NCBI GenBank assembly: GCA_951812655.1
Contig: OX638319.1
Coordinates: 1,589,620 to 1,653,619 of the forward strand
Direction: 5' to 3'
DNA from: an uncultured Candidatus Nitrosopumilus sp.
GTDB lineage: Archaea; Thermoproteota; Nitrososphaeria; Nitrososphaerales; Nitrosopumilaceae
Length of the DNA stretch: 64,000 nucleotides
The translations under genes and the position numbers were made by a program. The notes beneath the pieces were generated by a model. It saw only the letters and a program-made list of their open reading frames with translations. It ran no database searches and had not been told where the DNA came from. The stretch's first letter is position 1. Every line of letters starts with the position of its first letter. This document shows positions 39,389 through 47,945 of this stretch, piece after piece.

Positions 39389-39781
39389 TCAAAAGCCAAA
39401 GGGTATTCCCCCGCCTGTCGGCTTTGTAAGAAACTGGGATATTTTCATGTTGTACTGCAAATAGCAGTAGGTGCACATTCCCCCACCGTCAAGACTCTTT
39501 GCAATGTTTCCGCAGCAGATGCAATGAAACATCTCCCGTTCAACTATCTCTGATTTTTCAAGCTTGGCAGATTCAACATCCTTTACTATGGCCTGTATTT
39601 CCTCATCGGTCATGTTCTCCAGTACCAATCCGTCAAGATATTCCTGATTATCAACTAACATGGGAAGTCCGCGTGCGACTTTCATCTGCATCTGCTCTAG
39701 GCGAGCGGCATCCCCTATGTCACGATCCATCAGTATCTGTGCCTTCTTAATCGTTATTTGTCGCAGTTTGTGCTCGTTCAC
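39389..39781 (-). CDS. Hypothetical protein with a C-terminal zinc ribbon
   Basis: The 130-residue protein has a helical N-terminal part (RQITIKKAQILMDRDIGDAA) and a zinc ribbon with FHCICCGNIAKS and GMCTYCYLQY. The tail is rich in Gly and Phe. No family is recognised. An inverted-repeat element lies 63 bases upstream of its ATG. Confidence 0.6.
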   Translation of the reverse strand: MNEHKLRQITIKKAQILMDRDIGDAARLEQMQMKVARGLPMLVDNQEYLDGLVLENMTDEEIQAIVKDVESAKLEKSEIVEREMFHCICCGNIAKSLDGGGMCTYCYLQYNMKISQFLTKPTGGGIPFGF

Positions 39782-39843
39782 ACTTGTTCTGCAGGCTGCA
39801 AATTATTAAATTGATATTGTTTTCATTTGTTTTTTATTTTTTT

Positions 39844-39865
39844 CATAATCTTCCTTAGGATTATG
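39844..39865. repeat. Inverted-repeat element (CATAATC-N8-GATTATG)
   Basis: Perfect arms around TTCCTTAG, extended by TTT and AAA to 10 bp. It lies 37 bases after the stop of the minus-strand secreted protein at 39903. Confidence 0.8.
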
Positions 39866-39902
39866 AAATGTCTTATCTATTTCACTTGATTCTGCAATAA
39901 TC

Positions 39903-40775
39903 TTATTCATCATATTGTTTCAACTCAATTCCAACTTCGACATCTATTATTGTACTATATGACCTGCTCAAAGGATTAGCATTATCCACGGAATCCCAAG
40001 AAAATGCTGTAGCAGTATACGTACCTACTTCTAATGGGATCCATGATAATGCTGGACTAAATGACTGGCCCGACTTTAATGTACCTGAAATCCATTTCAG
40101 ATAAACTACCACGTTTTCATTATTGTGAATCTGTACTAAATAAGCAAATGTCTGTTCTTTATTTTGTCCATTTACAAAGTCAGTACTGATTTGCACTTGC
40201 TGATCTACATAGACAGAATCTAAAATATTGCCAAATGCATCTACTACTCTAGGAATTTGATGATGGCATCCACGTAAATTGCAAGGATCCGATGGCGATA
40301 ATCCAACTAATGTTGTTGCAGCAATATCAAGTTCATCTGCAGTCATGTATGGATATGGCAATGTATCGTCCCCATATTCTGAAGTGACAGTATCACCCAA
40401 TGTTACTTTGAGTCTGTGATTGGATGACTCATCAGTCGTAGAAAAGAAAACAGTACCTTCAAACACTCCCGTATTTTCTCTAGTTTCGGTTACGGTGAGT
40501 TCAATGCCTTCAGCATCAGAATCAGACCAAACGTCCACTGTGAAACTATCTATGCCTCTAAAATCCAAATTCATATCATTGTCAATTACACGCACTACGC
40601 CTGTTCCAATAGACAAATAATTTTCTTCTAACCATTTGATCGTACCAATCATGAAATCTTGTTCGGGGCTTGAAGAATTGATTTCAATTTCCAATAATCC
40701 GTTATTTTCTGCAAATGCAAATTGGAACGAAAATAATGAAAATAACATGATGAGTATAAAGAGATCATATTTCAC
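39903..40775 (-). CDS. Secreted beta-domain surface protein
   Basis: The 290-residue protein has a signal peptide (LFILIMLFSLFSFQFAFAEN). A repeat-like segment, VVRVIDNDMNLDFRGIDSF to LTVTETRENTGVFEGTVFFS and LKVTLGDTVTSEYGDDTLPY, is a beta-sandwich module known from thaumarchaeal S-layer and other surface proteins. A second beta domain follows (QVQISTDFVNGQNKEQTFAY). It is probably a cell-surface protein of unknown partner. Confidence 0.7.
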   Translation of the reverse strand: MKYDLFILIMLFSLFSFQFAFAENNGLLEIEINSSSPEQDFMIGTIKWLEENYLSIGTGVVRVIDNDMNLDFRGIDSFTVDVWSDSDAEGIELTVTETRENTGVFEGTVFFSTTDESSNHRLKVTLGDTVTSEYGDDTLPYPYMTADELDIAATTLVGLSPSDPCNLRGCHHQIPRVVDAFGNILDSVYVDQQVQISTDFVNGQNKEQTFAYLVQIHNNENVVVYLKWISGTLKSGQSFSPALSWIPLEVGTYTATAFSWDSVDNANPLSRSYSTIIDVEVGIELKQYDE

Positions 40776-40801
40776 GAGTAATTTCTTCTTTAGACACTTA
40801 T

Positions 40802-40834
40802 AAAAATCAGGAAGAAATCATTCTCCTGATTTTT
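40802..40834. terminator. Bidirectional terminator-like hairpin
   Basis: AAAAATCAGGA (40802-40812) and TCCTGATTTTT (40824-40834) form an 11-bp stem with an 11-base loop and run into T stretches on either strand. It is downstream of the HExxH-TPR gene on the minus strand. Confidence 0.55.
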
Positions 40835-40848
40835 TTGCTCATTTATTT

Positions 40849-40870
40849 CATAATTCTATCTGAGATTATG
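40849..40870. repeat. Inverted-repeat element (CATAATT-N8-GATTATG)
   Basis: Arms match in six of seven pairs (one T-G) around CTATCTGA, with flanking TTT and AAA. It lies 124 bases after the stop of the gene at 40995. Confidence 0.7.
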
Positions 40871-40994
40871 AAATTAATTTATAATCATTGGAATTTGATA
40901 ATATTGAATTTTTAACTAAAAGGTGGTGTTTATGTATTTAAAAAAAACTTTGTATATGTTCAACAAATAATTCAATGGTTCTTCATATGATCAT

Positions 40995-42838
40995 CTATTT
41001 TTTAGATTTTTGTTTTTCATCTTCAAATTCTTTTCTAATTTCTAATAGTTCTTGATCGTTTGGAGTTTCCTTCAAAAAAACATCAATCATTTTTAATATT
41101 CCATCATAATCTTCTAAATGCTCAAGCATTGTCATTTTTTGTTCGATTGCATCCACATGATTAGGTTCTATTTCTAACACTTTGTCATAATATTCAATTG
41201 CAGTTTTGGGTTCCATTATCATTGCATATGAAAAAGCAATTCGTAATAATGCCGGTATGTGACTTTTATCACTTATCAAAATTTGTTTGAAACTTATTAT
41301 GGCTTCTTTATCTCTCTCCAATTGATTTAATGCCATTCCTTTAGCATAAAGGGCATAAGGGTTTTGGTTCTCTATTTTTAATGCGATGTTGGCTGTTTCT
41401 AATGCTTTTTGATATTCTTCTTTTGTAAATTGAATGTTGGATTTTTGTACCAATGCCCCGATATTCTCTTTTTCAATCTTTAAAATTTCATCATAGCATT
41501 GATCAGATTTTTCTAATCTATTGAAATGTTGAAATATGTTGCCTTTACCAAATAATGCCGGTATGTGACTAGGTTCTAATTCAAGAATTTTTTCAAGACT
41601 CTCTAATGCTTCAGAGTATTTTTTTTGTGTGAATTTGGTTTCTACTTGATTTGACAGAAAAACCAAATACAATTTTTTCTGATTTGTTAAAATATTTGGT
41701 TTTGTTCTTTCCCATAATATTTTGATTATAGATTCAACAATTTGACTGGATCTAATTGGCTCTTCTCCATAAACTTGTGTCATTTGAATTCTAAGCGCAT
41801 CTCTTCTTTTTTCTGATGATGGGTGATCTCCAATTTCACCTGATTTTGAACAATTTCTCCAATATTGCTCTTCATCTCCAGATTTTATCAAACATTTGGC
41901 ACGTTCTAGTACCTCAAAAGCACTAAAAAATGCTTCAGCACCACAATAGCTGACATAATCGTTTTCATATCCTACATTTCTTAATCCGTCAAGCATCAAT
42001 GGAAATCCTAGTTCATCTGCATTGTATTCTTGTTTCCATGAAAACAAGAGTGTCTCGATTTTATCATTAAGCAAGTTTTTCTTAGTAAAATTAGAATTTA
42101 CATGACCTAATAAGATATGTGCATATTCATGACCTACAATGAAAACCTCCATCGATAATCGCAAGTGATTCAAAAATGGATAATATCTTGAATCCATTAT
42201 GTATTGTGGGGCGGCGGTTGCTCTTCCTTTAGTTACAAATGCTGTTATTAACTCTTCAAATCTTTGAGGAATTTCAGAATCACTCTCAATTTTCTCTTTG
42301 ATTTTTTTTCATAATATTCTAAATTTCTATTTTCTTTTGAATCAAATCTTGGAAAAGTTTTTGCTATAATCTTACATAATAAATGACAAAACGTCATCAA
42401 TTCCATTTCAAATACTATGAGATGTTCGTTATTATCACATGGGATTGTTACTGCATTGATAGATCCCATCAGAATTGTTCCAAAATGTGGTGAAACTATT
42501 TTCAAACCTTGTTCTTCTAACGTTTTGATTTCTCCAGTTTCTTTATGTTTGAATTTAATTGTAGGTAGAATATTTTTGATAATCTTCCAAAAATCTAAAA
42601 GTAATACGTAACTTCCCCTGTCTTGAAATGGCGTAGGAAGTTCTATGTCTTTTCTACTTTGTTGTAAATCCCTTACACCTTTTACAATTTCATCTACTTC
42701 TTTATGAGGACGATGTTTTTTATAGTCTTCATAAATTTTATTGAAAGTCTCTTCATAAATTTTCTTGGTTAATTTCTATTTTTCTTTGGACATCAAATCA
42801 TATCTTAAAACTGTTGGAGTTTGTAATTCCAATAGCAT
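40995..42838 (-). pseudogene. HExxH metallopeptidase-TPR gene interrupted by a stop and a frameshift
   Basis: The intact 400-codon frame (40995-42197) holds HEYAHILLGH, a zinc peptidase site, the third-ligand-like QEYNADELG, then about six TPR units. Coding sequence continues upstream in another frame: after a run of eight A (42302-42309, minus strand), IKEKIESDSEIPQRFEELIT joins the TPR frame, whereas the frame upstream reads FPRFDSKENRNLEYYEKK. Further up, an in-frame TAG at 42776-42778 follows RYDLMSKEK. The apparent start is ATG 42838. Two lesions imply a pseudogene, unless one is a sequencing error. Confidence 0.7.
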
Positions 42839-42942
42839 TTCTTTTGCATTCAATACTGTCTCATATACATAATCACATAATTATGCATTTATCAAAACAA
42901 AACCATCTCAATTTTATTCCAATTTTTCTACAAAAATTATTT

Positions 42943-42964
42943 CATAATCTCCATTAGGATTATG
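42943..42964. repeat. Inverted-repeat element (CATAATC-N8-GATTATG)
   Basis: Perfect arms around TCCATTAG, extended by TTT and AAA. It lies 68 bases after the stop of the secreted protein at 43033. Confidence 0.8.
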
Positions 42965-43032
42965 AAAATATTTCTTGTGTAGTAATTTCATGTATTTCGC
43001 ACGAATTGTTTTGTGACATTTGACCCGCCATC

Positions 43033-43827
43033 TCAAGTTTCAAATTGTTTTGCCCATTCCCGCTCAATCAGTTTTTCTTTTGTTTGGGGTTTGACGCACG
43101 CCGGTTTATCATCTGCCGATTTTATTGCTCCGATTAGGTTCCCCTCGCATATGTATACGTCTGGAGCAAATCCCATATGCCTTCCAAGTTCTCTCTGCCT
43201 TTCTATTGAATTCACACCGTCATAGTAGTCGTATTCAGCCACGGGAGGTATCCTGGGGCAATCCGCCTTACGACTTTCATCCCATGACCATTCGGGTTTG
43301 CCCGTATTGGTTATCAATAGGTGACTCAGTTCGTCTTGCAATTGGTATTCTATTGTTATGAATTCTTCATCTATCTTCGGTTGTAATTTCTCCCACCTGA
43401 TCTCCGTATTCTTAGACGTCGTGTTGCCTGAAGAATCAGTATACGTGTGAATGCCTCCGCGTCCTACAAAAAACCCGCTAGTGTCATGACTTCCGGCCCA
43501 AATCAGATCTTTTGGGAATTTCAATGTGGTTTTTTCGGATTCTCCAACATGAAGAGGATAGCTTGCAGACATCTGGCAAATGTTCCAACTGACATCAGAC
43601 CATCCCACGTTGTCATGGCTATAGAAATAATGCTTGTATCCGAATGGAAGGTAAGGGTATTCTTGTATCCCGAATCCCTGTTCAAGTAATGTCCTCTCGT
43701 TTGGGGTGGGCGTAAAATCACCCAGTTGGGGTGGAAAATAAAATTTGTCTTCTGAAGCAAAAGCATGTTCTGATGAAGATGCCCATATGATTGCAATCGT
43801 CACTAGTGAAACTATGAACACTTTCAT
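43033..43827 (-). CDS. Secreted protein with thaumarchaeal C-terminal PACV motif
   Basis: From ATG 43827 (MKVFIVSLVTIAIIWASSSE) the protein has 264 residues and a signal peptide; a longer frame starts at 43842. The body is not recognised. The last 40 residues (VYICEGNLIGAIKSADDKPA, CVKPQTKEKLIEREW) match the end of the protein at 37956. An inverted-repeat element follows 68 bases behind the stop. Confidence 0.72.
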   Translation of the reverse strand: MKVFIVSLVTIAIIWASSSEHAFASEDKFYFPPQLGDFTPTPNERTLLEQGFGIQEYPYLPFGYKHYFYSHDNVGWSDVSWNICQMSASYPLHVGESEKTTLKFPKDLIWAGSHDTSGFFVGRGGIHTYTDSSGNTTSKNTEIRWEKLQPKIDEEFITIEYQLQDELSHLLITNTGKPEWSWDESRKADCPRIPPVAEYDYYDGVNSIERQRELGRHMGFAPDVYICEGNLIGAIKSADDKPACVKPQTKEKLIEREWAKQFET

Positions 43828-43842
43828 GATTTTGAGTTTCAA

Positions 43843-44260
43843 AATTTACTGATAAGTCCTGCTATTCACATACGCGTCTAATCTTGTTTTAGATTGAAAA
43901 TTGCATTAGAACTTAAGACCAACAACGATGAGTTGTTTGGTGACAATTCCAACGCTTGTCTTTTATGTCTCAAGATTGTATTTAGGCAATGCTGATGATT
44001 TGCATGTACAAATGATCAGTGCTGGTTATATTCAAAAATTATGCCATTACAGTATGCAATGGTGTCATTTCGTGTATGTGCCAAATTCAGTTTATTGTTT
44101 ACCTGACCATGAACTTCCCTAAGATTAATGCGCCCCTAGGAATCATTGACCCCATTGCATTTTCTACTTATTGCCTGTCTGAGACGTTCATTTTCAAAAA
44201 CTTGTGAAAAATTCCATAGGAGGTGTACCTTTATCAAAAAGAATCCTTCAAAACTAAACA
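43843..44260. other. Intergenic gap
   Basis: No accepted gene. A degenerate relative of the inverted-repeat family (CTAATC, eight bases, GATTGA) is at about 43878-43897. Two plus-strand frames (43928-44122, 44019-44207) look random. Confidence 0.4.
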
Positions 44261-45148
44261 ATGCATGATTTGCTTGTTCAATCCATTCAGTCATTGCAAA
44301 AAAGCAAATATGGCAAGGGGAACAAAGGCAAATTGACATCTATTCAAAGTGCGCTCAAACTAGCAAATCCATTATTTGCATCAAGTCCTAAAGACCATGA
44401 AAAATCGGGCAGAATCATCAGTTTTAGAAACATAGAGCAGACAGAGCAAATTCCAAAAATCTTGGATGAATTTGCAAGTAATTTTGAGATTCAATGTCTG
44501 GAAAACGACGGTGCATCTGCAAAAAACTACTCCTTGTTCTCAGTCACGCTTCTTAAAATCATCAAAACCTTGGATGCCGATAAAAAAAGAGGATTGGTAT
44601 CCGCGCATGCAATCAACATTTTGAATCAGATGTTTGTCAAATATCCCGTAGAATACAAGAAAGTTGAAATCAGAGATCCCTTGAAATTTGTATTTGTAAT
44701 TGCCGAACTCGTAATGGATGCAGAAAGAAATCTTTCAAAAAACTATGAATTTGACGAAATCCTGCTGCGTCAGATTTCTCCCCTGATGCAAAGATACTAT
44801 ATGAAATTTGACAATGCGATTACGCAGATAATTTATGAGTTCAACAAAATGCCAAAATTCAGGTTAACTGTCTCGATCGGAGAACGTCATGAGGAAATCG
44901 TAAAGACCTTTTTACAGTACGGTATGTTTCAACTTTCATTAGAAGACAAAATATCCAGGGCAAAAAACATCATTGAAAAGATAACTCTTGAAAAGAGTGA
45001 TGCGATTACGCTGAAACATTACAATGTGCTGAAACTCTGTTTCAGAGATAAGGAAATGCGACCACATTTAGTACAAATTGCTAAAACCACAAGTAGGTCT
45101 GAAAGGAGATTTGCCAATACCATTTTGGACGAAGTTTTGGATCTCTGA
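44261..45148 (+). CDS. Hypothetical helical protein
   Basis: The 295-residue soluble protein is all-helical in appearance, with repeated Leu/Ile heptads and a basic start (MHDLLVQSIQSLQKSKYGKG). I do not recognise a family. Codon use is normal for the window and the ATG is clear. It precedes a secreted coiled-coil protein in the same direction, but with 130 bases between them. Confidence 0.65.
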   Translation: MHDLLVQSIQSLQKSKYGKGNKGKLTSIQSALKLANPLFASSPKDHEKSGRIISFRNIEQTEQIPKILDEFASNFEIQCLENDGASAKNYSLFSVTLLKIIKTLDADKKRGLVSAHAINILNQMFVKYPVEYKKVEIRDPLKFVFVIAELVMDAERNLSKNYEFDEILLRQISPLMQRYYMKFDNAITQIIYEFNKMPKFRLTVSIGERHEEIVKTFLQYGMFQLSLEDKISRAKNIIEKITLEKSDAITLKHYNVLKLCFRDKEMRPHLVQIAKTTSRSERRFANTILDEVLDL

Positions 45149-45296
45149 CTGAAGATTGACATCTTAAATTGGTTCGATCAGGCCCCGACTTTTTTTTTCA
45201 AAATGATAGTTCCCAATTGATCTTGTGATTTTTTATTTTGAAAAGTATCTTTGATGCGTTTTCTTTAAATGCATTTTTTTGATTGATTTGCTATTC

Positions 45297-46253
45297 ATGA
45301 AACAGATTTTCTCTCTGATTGTTGCATTTGCCATGTTTGGAGTAATCTTCAGCGTGCTGCCATCGGCGTATTCTCAAACCTCTGATGCTGGTACTGGTGA
45401 ACAGACAACACTTTCGGGAGACTTGTTGAATGATCCTCTCGCAATGGAGATTCTACAAAAAATCGAGGAATCTAAAAGAAAAATTGCAAACCTGGAACAG
45501 CAAAACTATGACAACATACAAGCACAGAAATTCCTTGAGGATAGGCGTGCAGTCGCATTGGACAGACTGAATCAGTCTCTGATTTTGTGGGAAGAGGAAT
45601 GGCATGAATTCTCGCCAAAAGTGGCGTATCAAAAGTTCATAGACAAGATGCCATCGGGCGTTCAGGGAATTTACGCAAAACAATTTGAATTCACCGAAAA
45701 GAAACACGAATTTGGCTCAAACATGAAAAGCATCGCCCTCAAAAAGGGTCTGAGTTCTTCACAGGCAATGGACAAGTTCAATCAAGGGGCAAGATCGTCT
45801 TTGGGCGAACTTGGAGATTACAATGAAAAGATTCAGCCCGATGCCTCAGCGGAAATTTCCACAAAGATTGCAATCATTCAAGGCAACATCGATGATCTAA
45901 ACGCCGGTTACTTTTACCGTCATGCTGATTTGAAGGGAGAATTAAATGCAAGATATGCCGTCGAAGAGGAAAATGAGAGAAAAGAACTCAGAAAAGTTCT
46001 CAACGAGTATTATTCCAATGCCGTTTCTAAGACAGAACTCACTAAACAACTGGGAGATCTTCGAGAAGAATATGCTCAAATCAAGGAATCCCTCCTGAGG
46101 GAAAATGCAAAAACGCTATCTGAATATGAGAAAGATCACATGGATAACGTGCAATACAGAATGGACAGAATAAACAACGACGAGACATTGTCCTCATTTA
46201 TCACGGCAGTATGGGATTCTCAATCTAATTCTGTTGAACTTGTTAGAAAATAG
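45297..46253 (+). CDS. Secreted coiled-coil protein
   Basis: From ATG 45297 (MKQIFSLIVAFAMFGVIFSV) the 318-residue protein has a signal peptide cut near AYSQTS. Residues about 60-110 and 210-300 are strongly helical, Glu/Lys/Gln-rich coiled coils (LAMEILQKIEESKRKIANLE). It may be a structural envelope protein. A frame from 45279 adds six residues before the signal and is less likely. Confidence 0.68.
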   Translation: MKQIFSLIVAFAMFGVIFSVLPSAYSQTSDAGTGEQTTLSGDLLNDPLAMEILQKIEESKRKIANLEQQNYDNIQAQKFLEDRRAVALDRLNQSLILWEEEWHEFSPKVAYQKFIDKMPSGVQGIYAKQFEFTEKKHEFGSNMKSIALKKGLSSSQAMDKFNQGARSSLGELGDYNEKIQPDASAEISTKIAIIQGNIDDLNAGYFYRHADLKGELNARYAVEEENERKELRKVLNEYYSNAVSKTELTKQLGDLREEYAQIKESLLRENAKTLSEYEKDHMDNVQYRMDRINNDETLSSFITAVWDSQSNSVELVRK

Positions 46254-46346
46254 GCTCTGAACAATACTTTTTAGGGAATCAATTCGAAAAAAGGACTTAT
46301 CTGGGAAAGTTTAATTCAACATTTACATTCGATTAAACTCTTTAGA

Positions 46347-46568
46347 TCAGAATTTGTTAAATGGCTTTGAGGCCAGCTTTACATCTTCTCCTTTAACCGT
46401 CTTTCTGCTTGCATGGGATGCCATATCTACGGCACTTTTTGCAATGCCGTTTGCAATCTCTTCTACTATCCTTCGCAATTCGTCTGCTGATTCGTCACTT
46501 ACTCTTTCTGCGCCAGCCTTCTTCAAAATTCGGTACATTGCAGACAGTCCTAGCTCGGAAGACTTCAT
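46347..46568 (-). CDS. Archaeal histone
   Basis: The 73-residue protein is a single histone fold: [40 protein letters not shown] and [15 protein letters not shown] form helix 1, helix 2 and the loop-helix 3 region. The RKTVKGED element with Arg-Lys-Thr is the DNA-binding L2 loop. It forms dimers that wrap DNA. No tail is present. It is divergent from the TatD gene. Confidence 0.93.
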   Translation of the reverse strand: MKSSELGLSAMYRILKKAGAERVSDESADELRRIVEEIANGIAKSAVDMASHASRKTVKGEDVKLASKPFNKF

Positions 46569-46662
46569 GAAATCTGTTTTTATTTTTTCCGAAAAAAGAT
46601 AGCGAGTGAAAAAATATTACCTGGGAATCGATTTATACAGACTATTTTTGGATTGATGAGAA

Positions 46663-47418
46663 ATGACCTGGTACTACGATTCACACATACATCTGTCCGA
46701 TGATGCATACGCTTCCGACATGGATTCTATATCGAGACAAATGCAGTACCTCAAGATCAAAGCCTGCTGTGTATCTACAAACAACGAAAACTCAATTCGA
46801 ACTTTGGAGATGAGCAGAAAAAATGATCTGATTTTACCATTCATAGGAATTCATCCGGAATTCTCCAACGATGATCTTGAAACTATGACTGACCTAATCG
46901 AAGAGAATCGCCACGAAATTTCTGGAATTGGAGAAATTGGATTGGATCCGACTTATGAGGTTGAGGGCAGCGATCTTGCAAGGCAAAAGCATGTGTTTGA
47001 AACGATGCTGGATTTGGCTGAAAGATTAGACATGCCTGTCTCGATTCATTCAAGAAAAAGTCTGGATGATGTTTTTCAAACCATGACGTCCTATGACACA
47101 AAGCATGCGTTGCTTCACTGGTTTGACGGAAGTAAAAAACAGTTACAAAAAGCCATGGATATGGGATTCTTTGTATCATATGGCCCTGTCCTGGTATACG
47201 CAAATGACAAGCAAACACTGCTTTCCAAAACCGATGATTCAAGAATACTCGTTGAGACTGATGGTCCTGTAAGGTTTTCCAGATGCTTTGAAATGAAATC
47301 CGGGCAAGTCATCTTTATACCCAGTGTCATTTTTTGTGCTTCAAAAATTTTGAACAAGTCATTTGATGAAATGACATTGCTATTAGAATCGAATTCGAAA
47401 TCTTTTCTTGGAATATAG
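46663..47418 (+). CDS. TatD-family metal-dependent hydrolase
   Basis: The 251-residue protein follows the amidohydrolase TIM barrel: YDSHIHLSDDAY (first His pair), FIGIHPEFS, ISGIGEIGLDPTYE (metal Glu), MPVSIHSRKSLDDV (His), ALLHWFDGSKK (His) and the late ILVETDGPVRF (Asp). TatD proteins are DNases or related hydrolases. The first strand has a normal HxH. It ends a few bases before rps17e. Confidence 0.88.
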   Translation: MTWYYDSHIHLSDDAYASDMDSISRQMQYLKIKACCVSTNNENSIRTLEMSRKNDLILPFIGIHPEFSNDDLETMTDLIEENRHEISGIGEIGLDPTYEVEGSDLARQKHVFETMLDLAERLDMPVSIHSRKSLDDVFQTMTSYDTKHALLHWFDGSKKQLQKAMDMGFFVSYGPVLVYANDKQTLLSKTDDSRILVETDGPVRFSRCFEMKSGQVIFIPSVIFCASKILNKSFDEMTLLLESNSKSFLGI

Positions 47419-47449
47419 GTATAAAATACCCCCTTTCTTTAGACGACCA

Positions 47450-47902
47450 GTGGATAGAATAAAGCGATTAGCATTTGAGGTCATGGACGGGCACAAATCT
47501 AAGTTTGGTGAAGACTTTGCTGATAACAAAAAGTCCCTGAATCAGATTTCTATCATTCGTTCAAAGAGTCTAAAAAACAAAATTGCTGGCTATATCACCA
47601 AATTTATCAAAAAGGAAATTCGTGAAGAAAAAGCCAAGCAGGCCAGAATCGTGTCTTCTAGAACTGAACAGGTTGAGTTGGAGACTCCTGAATCAGCCGA
47701 AGAGGTCACCTTGACTAACGACGCACCTGAATCAGCCGAAGAGGTCACCTTGACTAACGACGCACCTGAATCAGCCGAAGAGGTCACCTTGACTAACGAC
47801 GCACCTGAATCAGCCGAAGAGGTCACCTTGACTAACGACGCACCTGAATCAGCCGAAGAGGTCACCTTGACTAACGAGTCTGATGAGCAAAAATCTGACT
47901 GA
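47450..47902 (+). CDS. rps17e: Ribosomal protein S17e with an acidic, repetitive C-terminal tail
   Basis: Residues 1-62 from GTG 47450 are S17e (DRIKRLAFEVMDGHKSKFGE, NQISIIRSKSLKNKIAGYIT). The GTG is supported by a TATA-like ATAAAATACC about 20-30 bases upstream. A TTG at 47408 would add 14 residues and overlap tatD. The C-terminal half is an acidic tail with five copies of a 13-residue unit (PESAEEVTLTNDA), almost perfect at the DNA level (39 bp). Such a tail is not part of S17e elsewhere. Confidence 0.88.
   Translation: MDRIKRLAFEVMDGHKSKFGEDFADNKKSLNQISIIRSKSLKNKIAGYITKFIKKEIREEKAKQARIVSSRTEQVELETPESAEEVTLTNDAPESAEEVTLTNDAPESAEEVTLTNDAPESAEEVTLTNDAPESAEEVTLTNESDEQKSD
47687..47878. repeat. 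Five tandem copies of a 39-bp unit inside rps17e
   Basis: Units start at 47687, 47726, 47765, 47804 and 47843; the first four are identical and the last is cut short. The period keeps the frame and codes 13 residues. Copy number is likely to vary between strains. Confidence 0.92.
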
Positions 47903-47945
47903 TAAATTTAATATTAATTTCTAAGTTTCAAGTTGATGTATAGAC

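Noticed and set aside
43871-43900. Ninth member of the inverted-repeat family
   Set aside because: Only CTAATC-N8-GATTGA remains; arm matching is too weak to count it with the eight clear members.
47687-47878. CRISPR-like array
   Set aside because: The repeats are in frame within rps17e and have no spacers.
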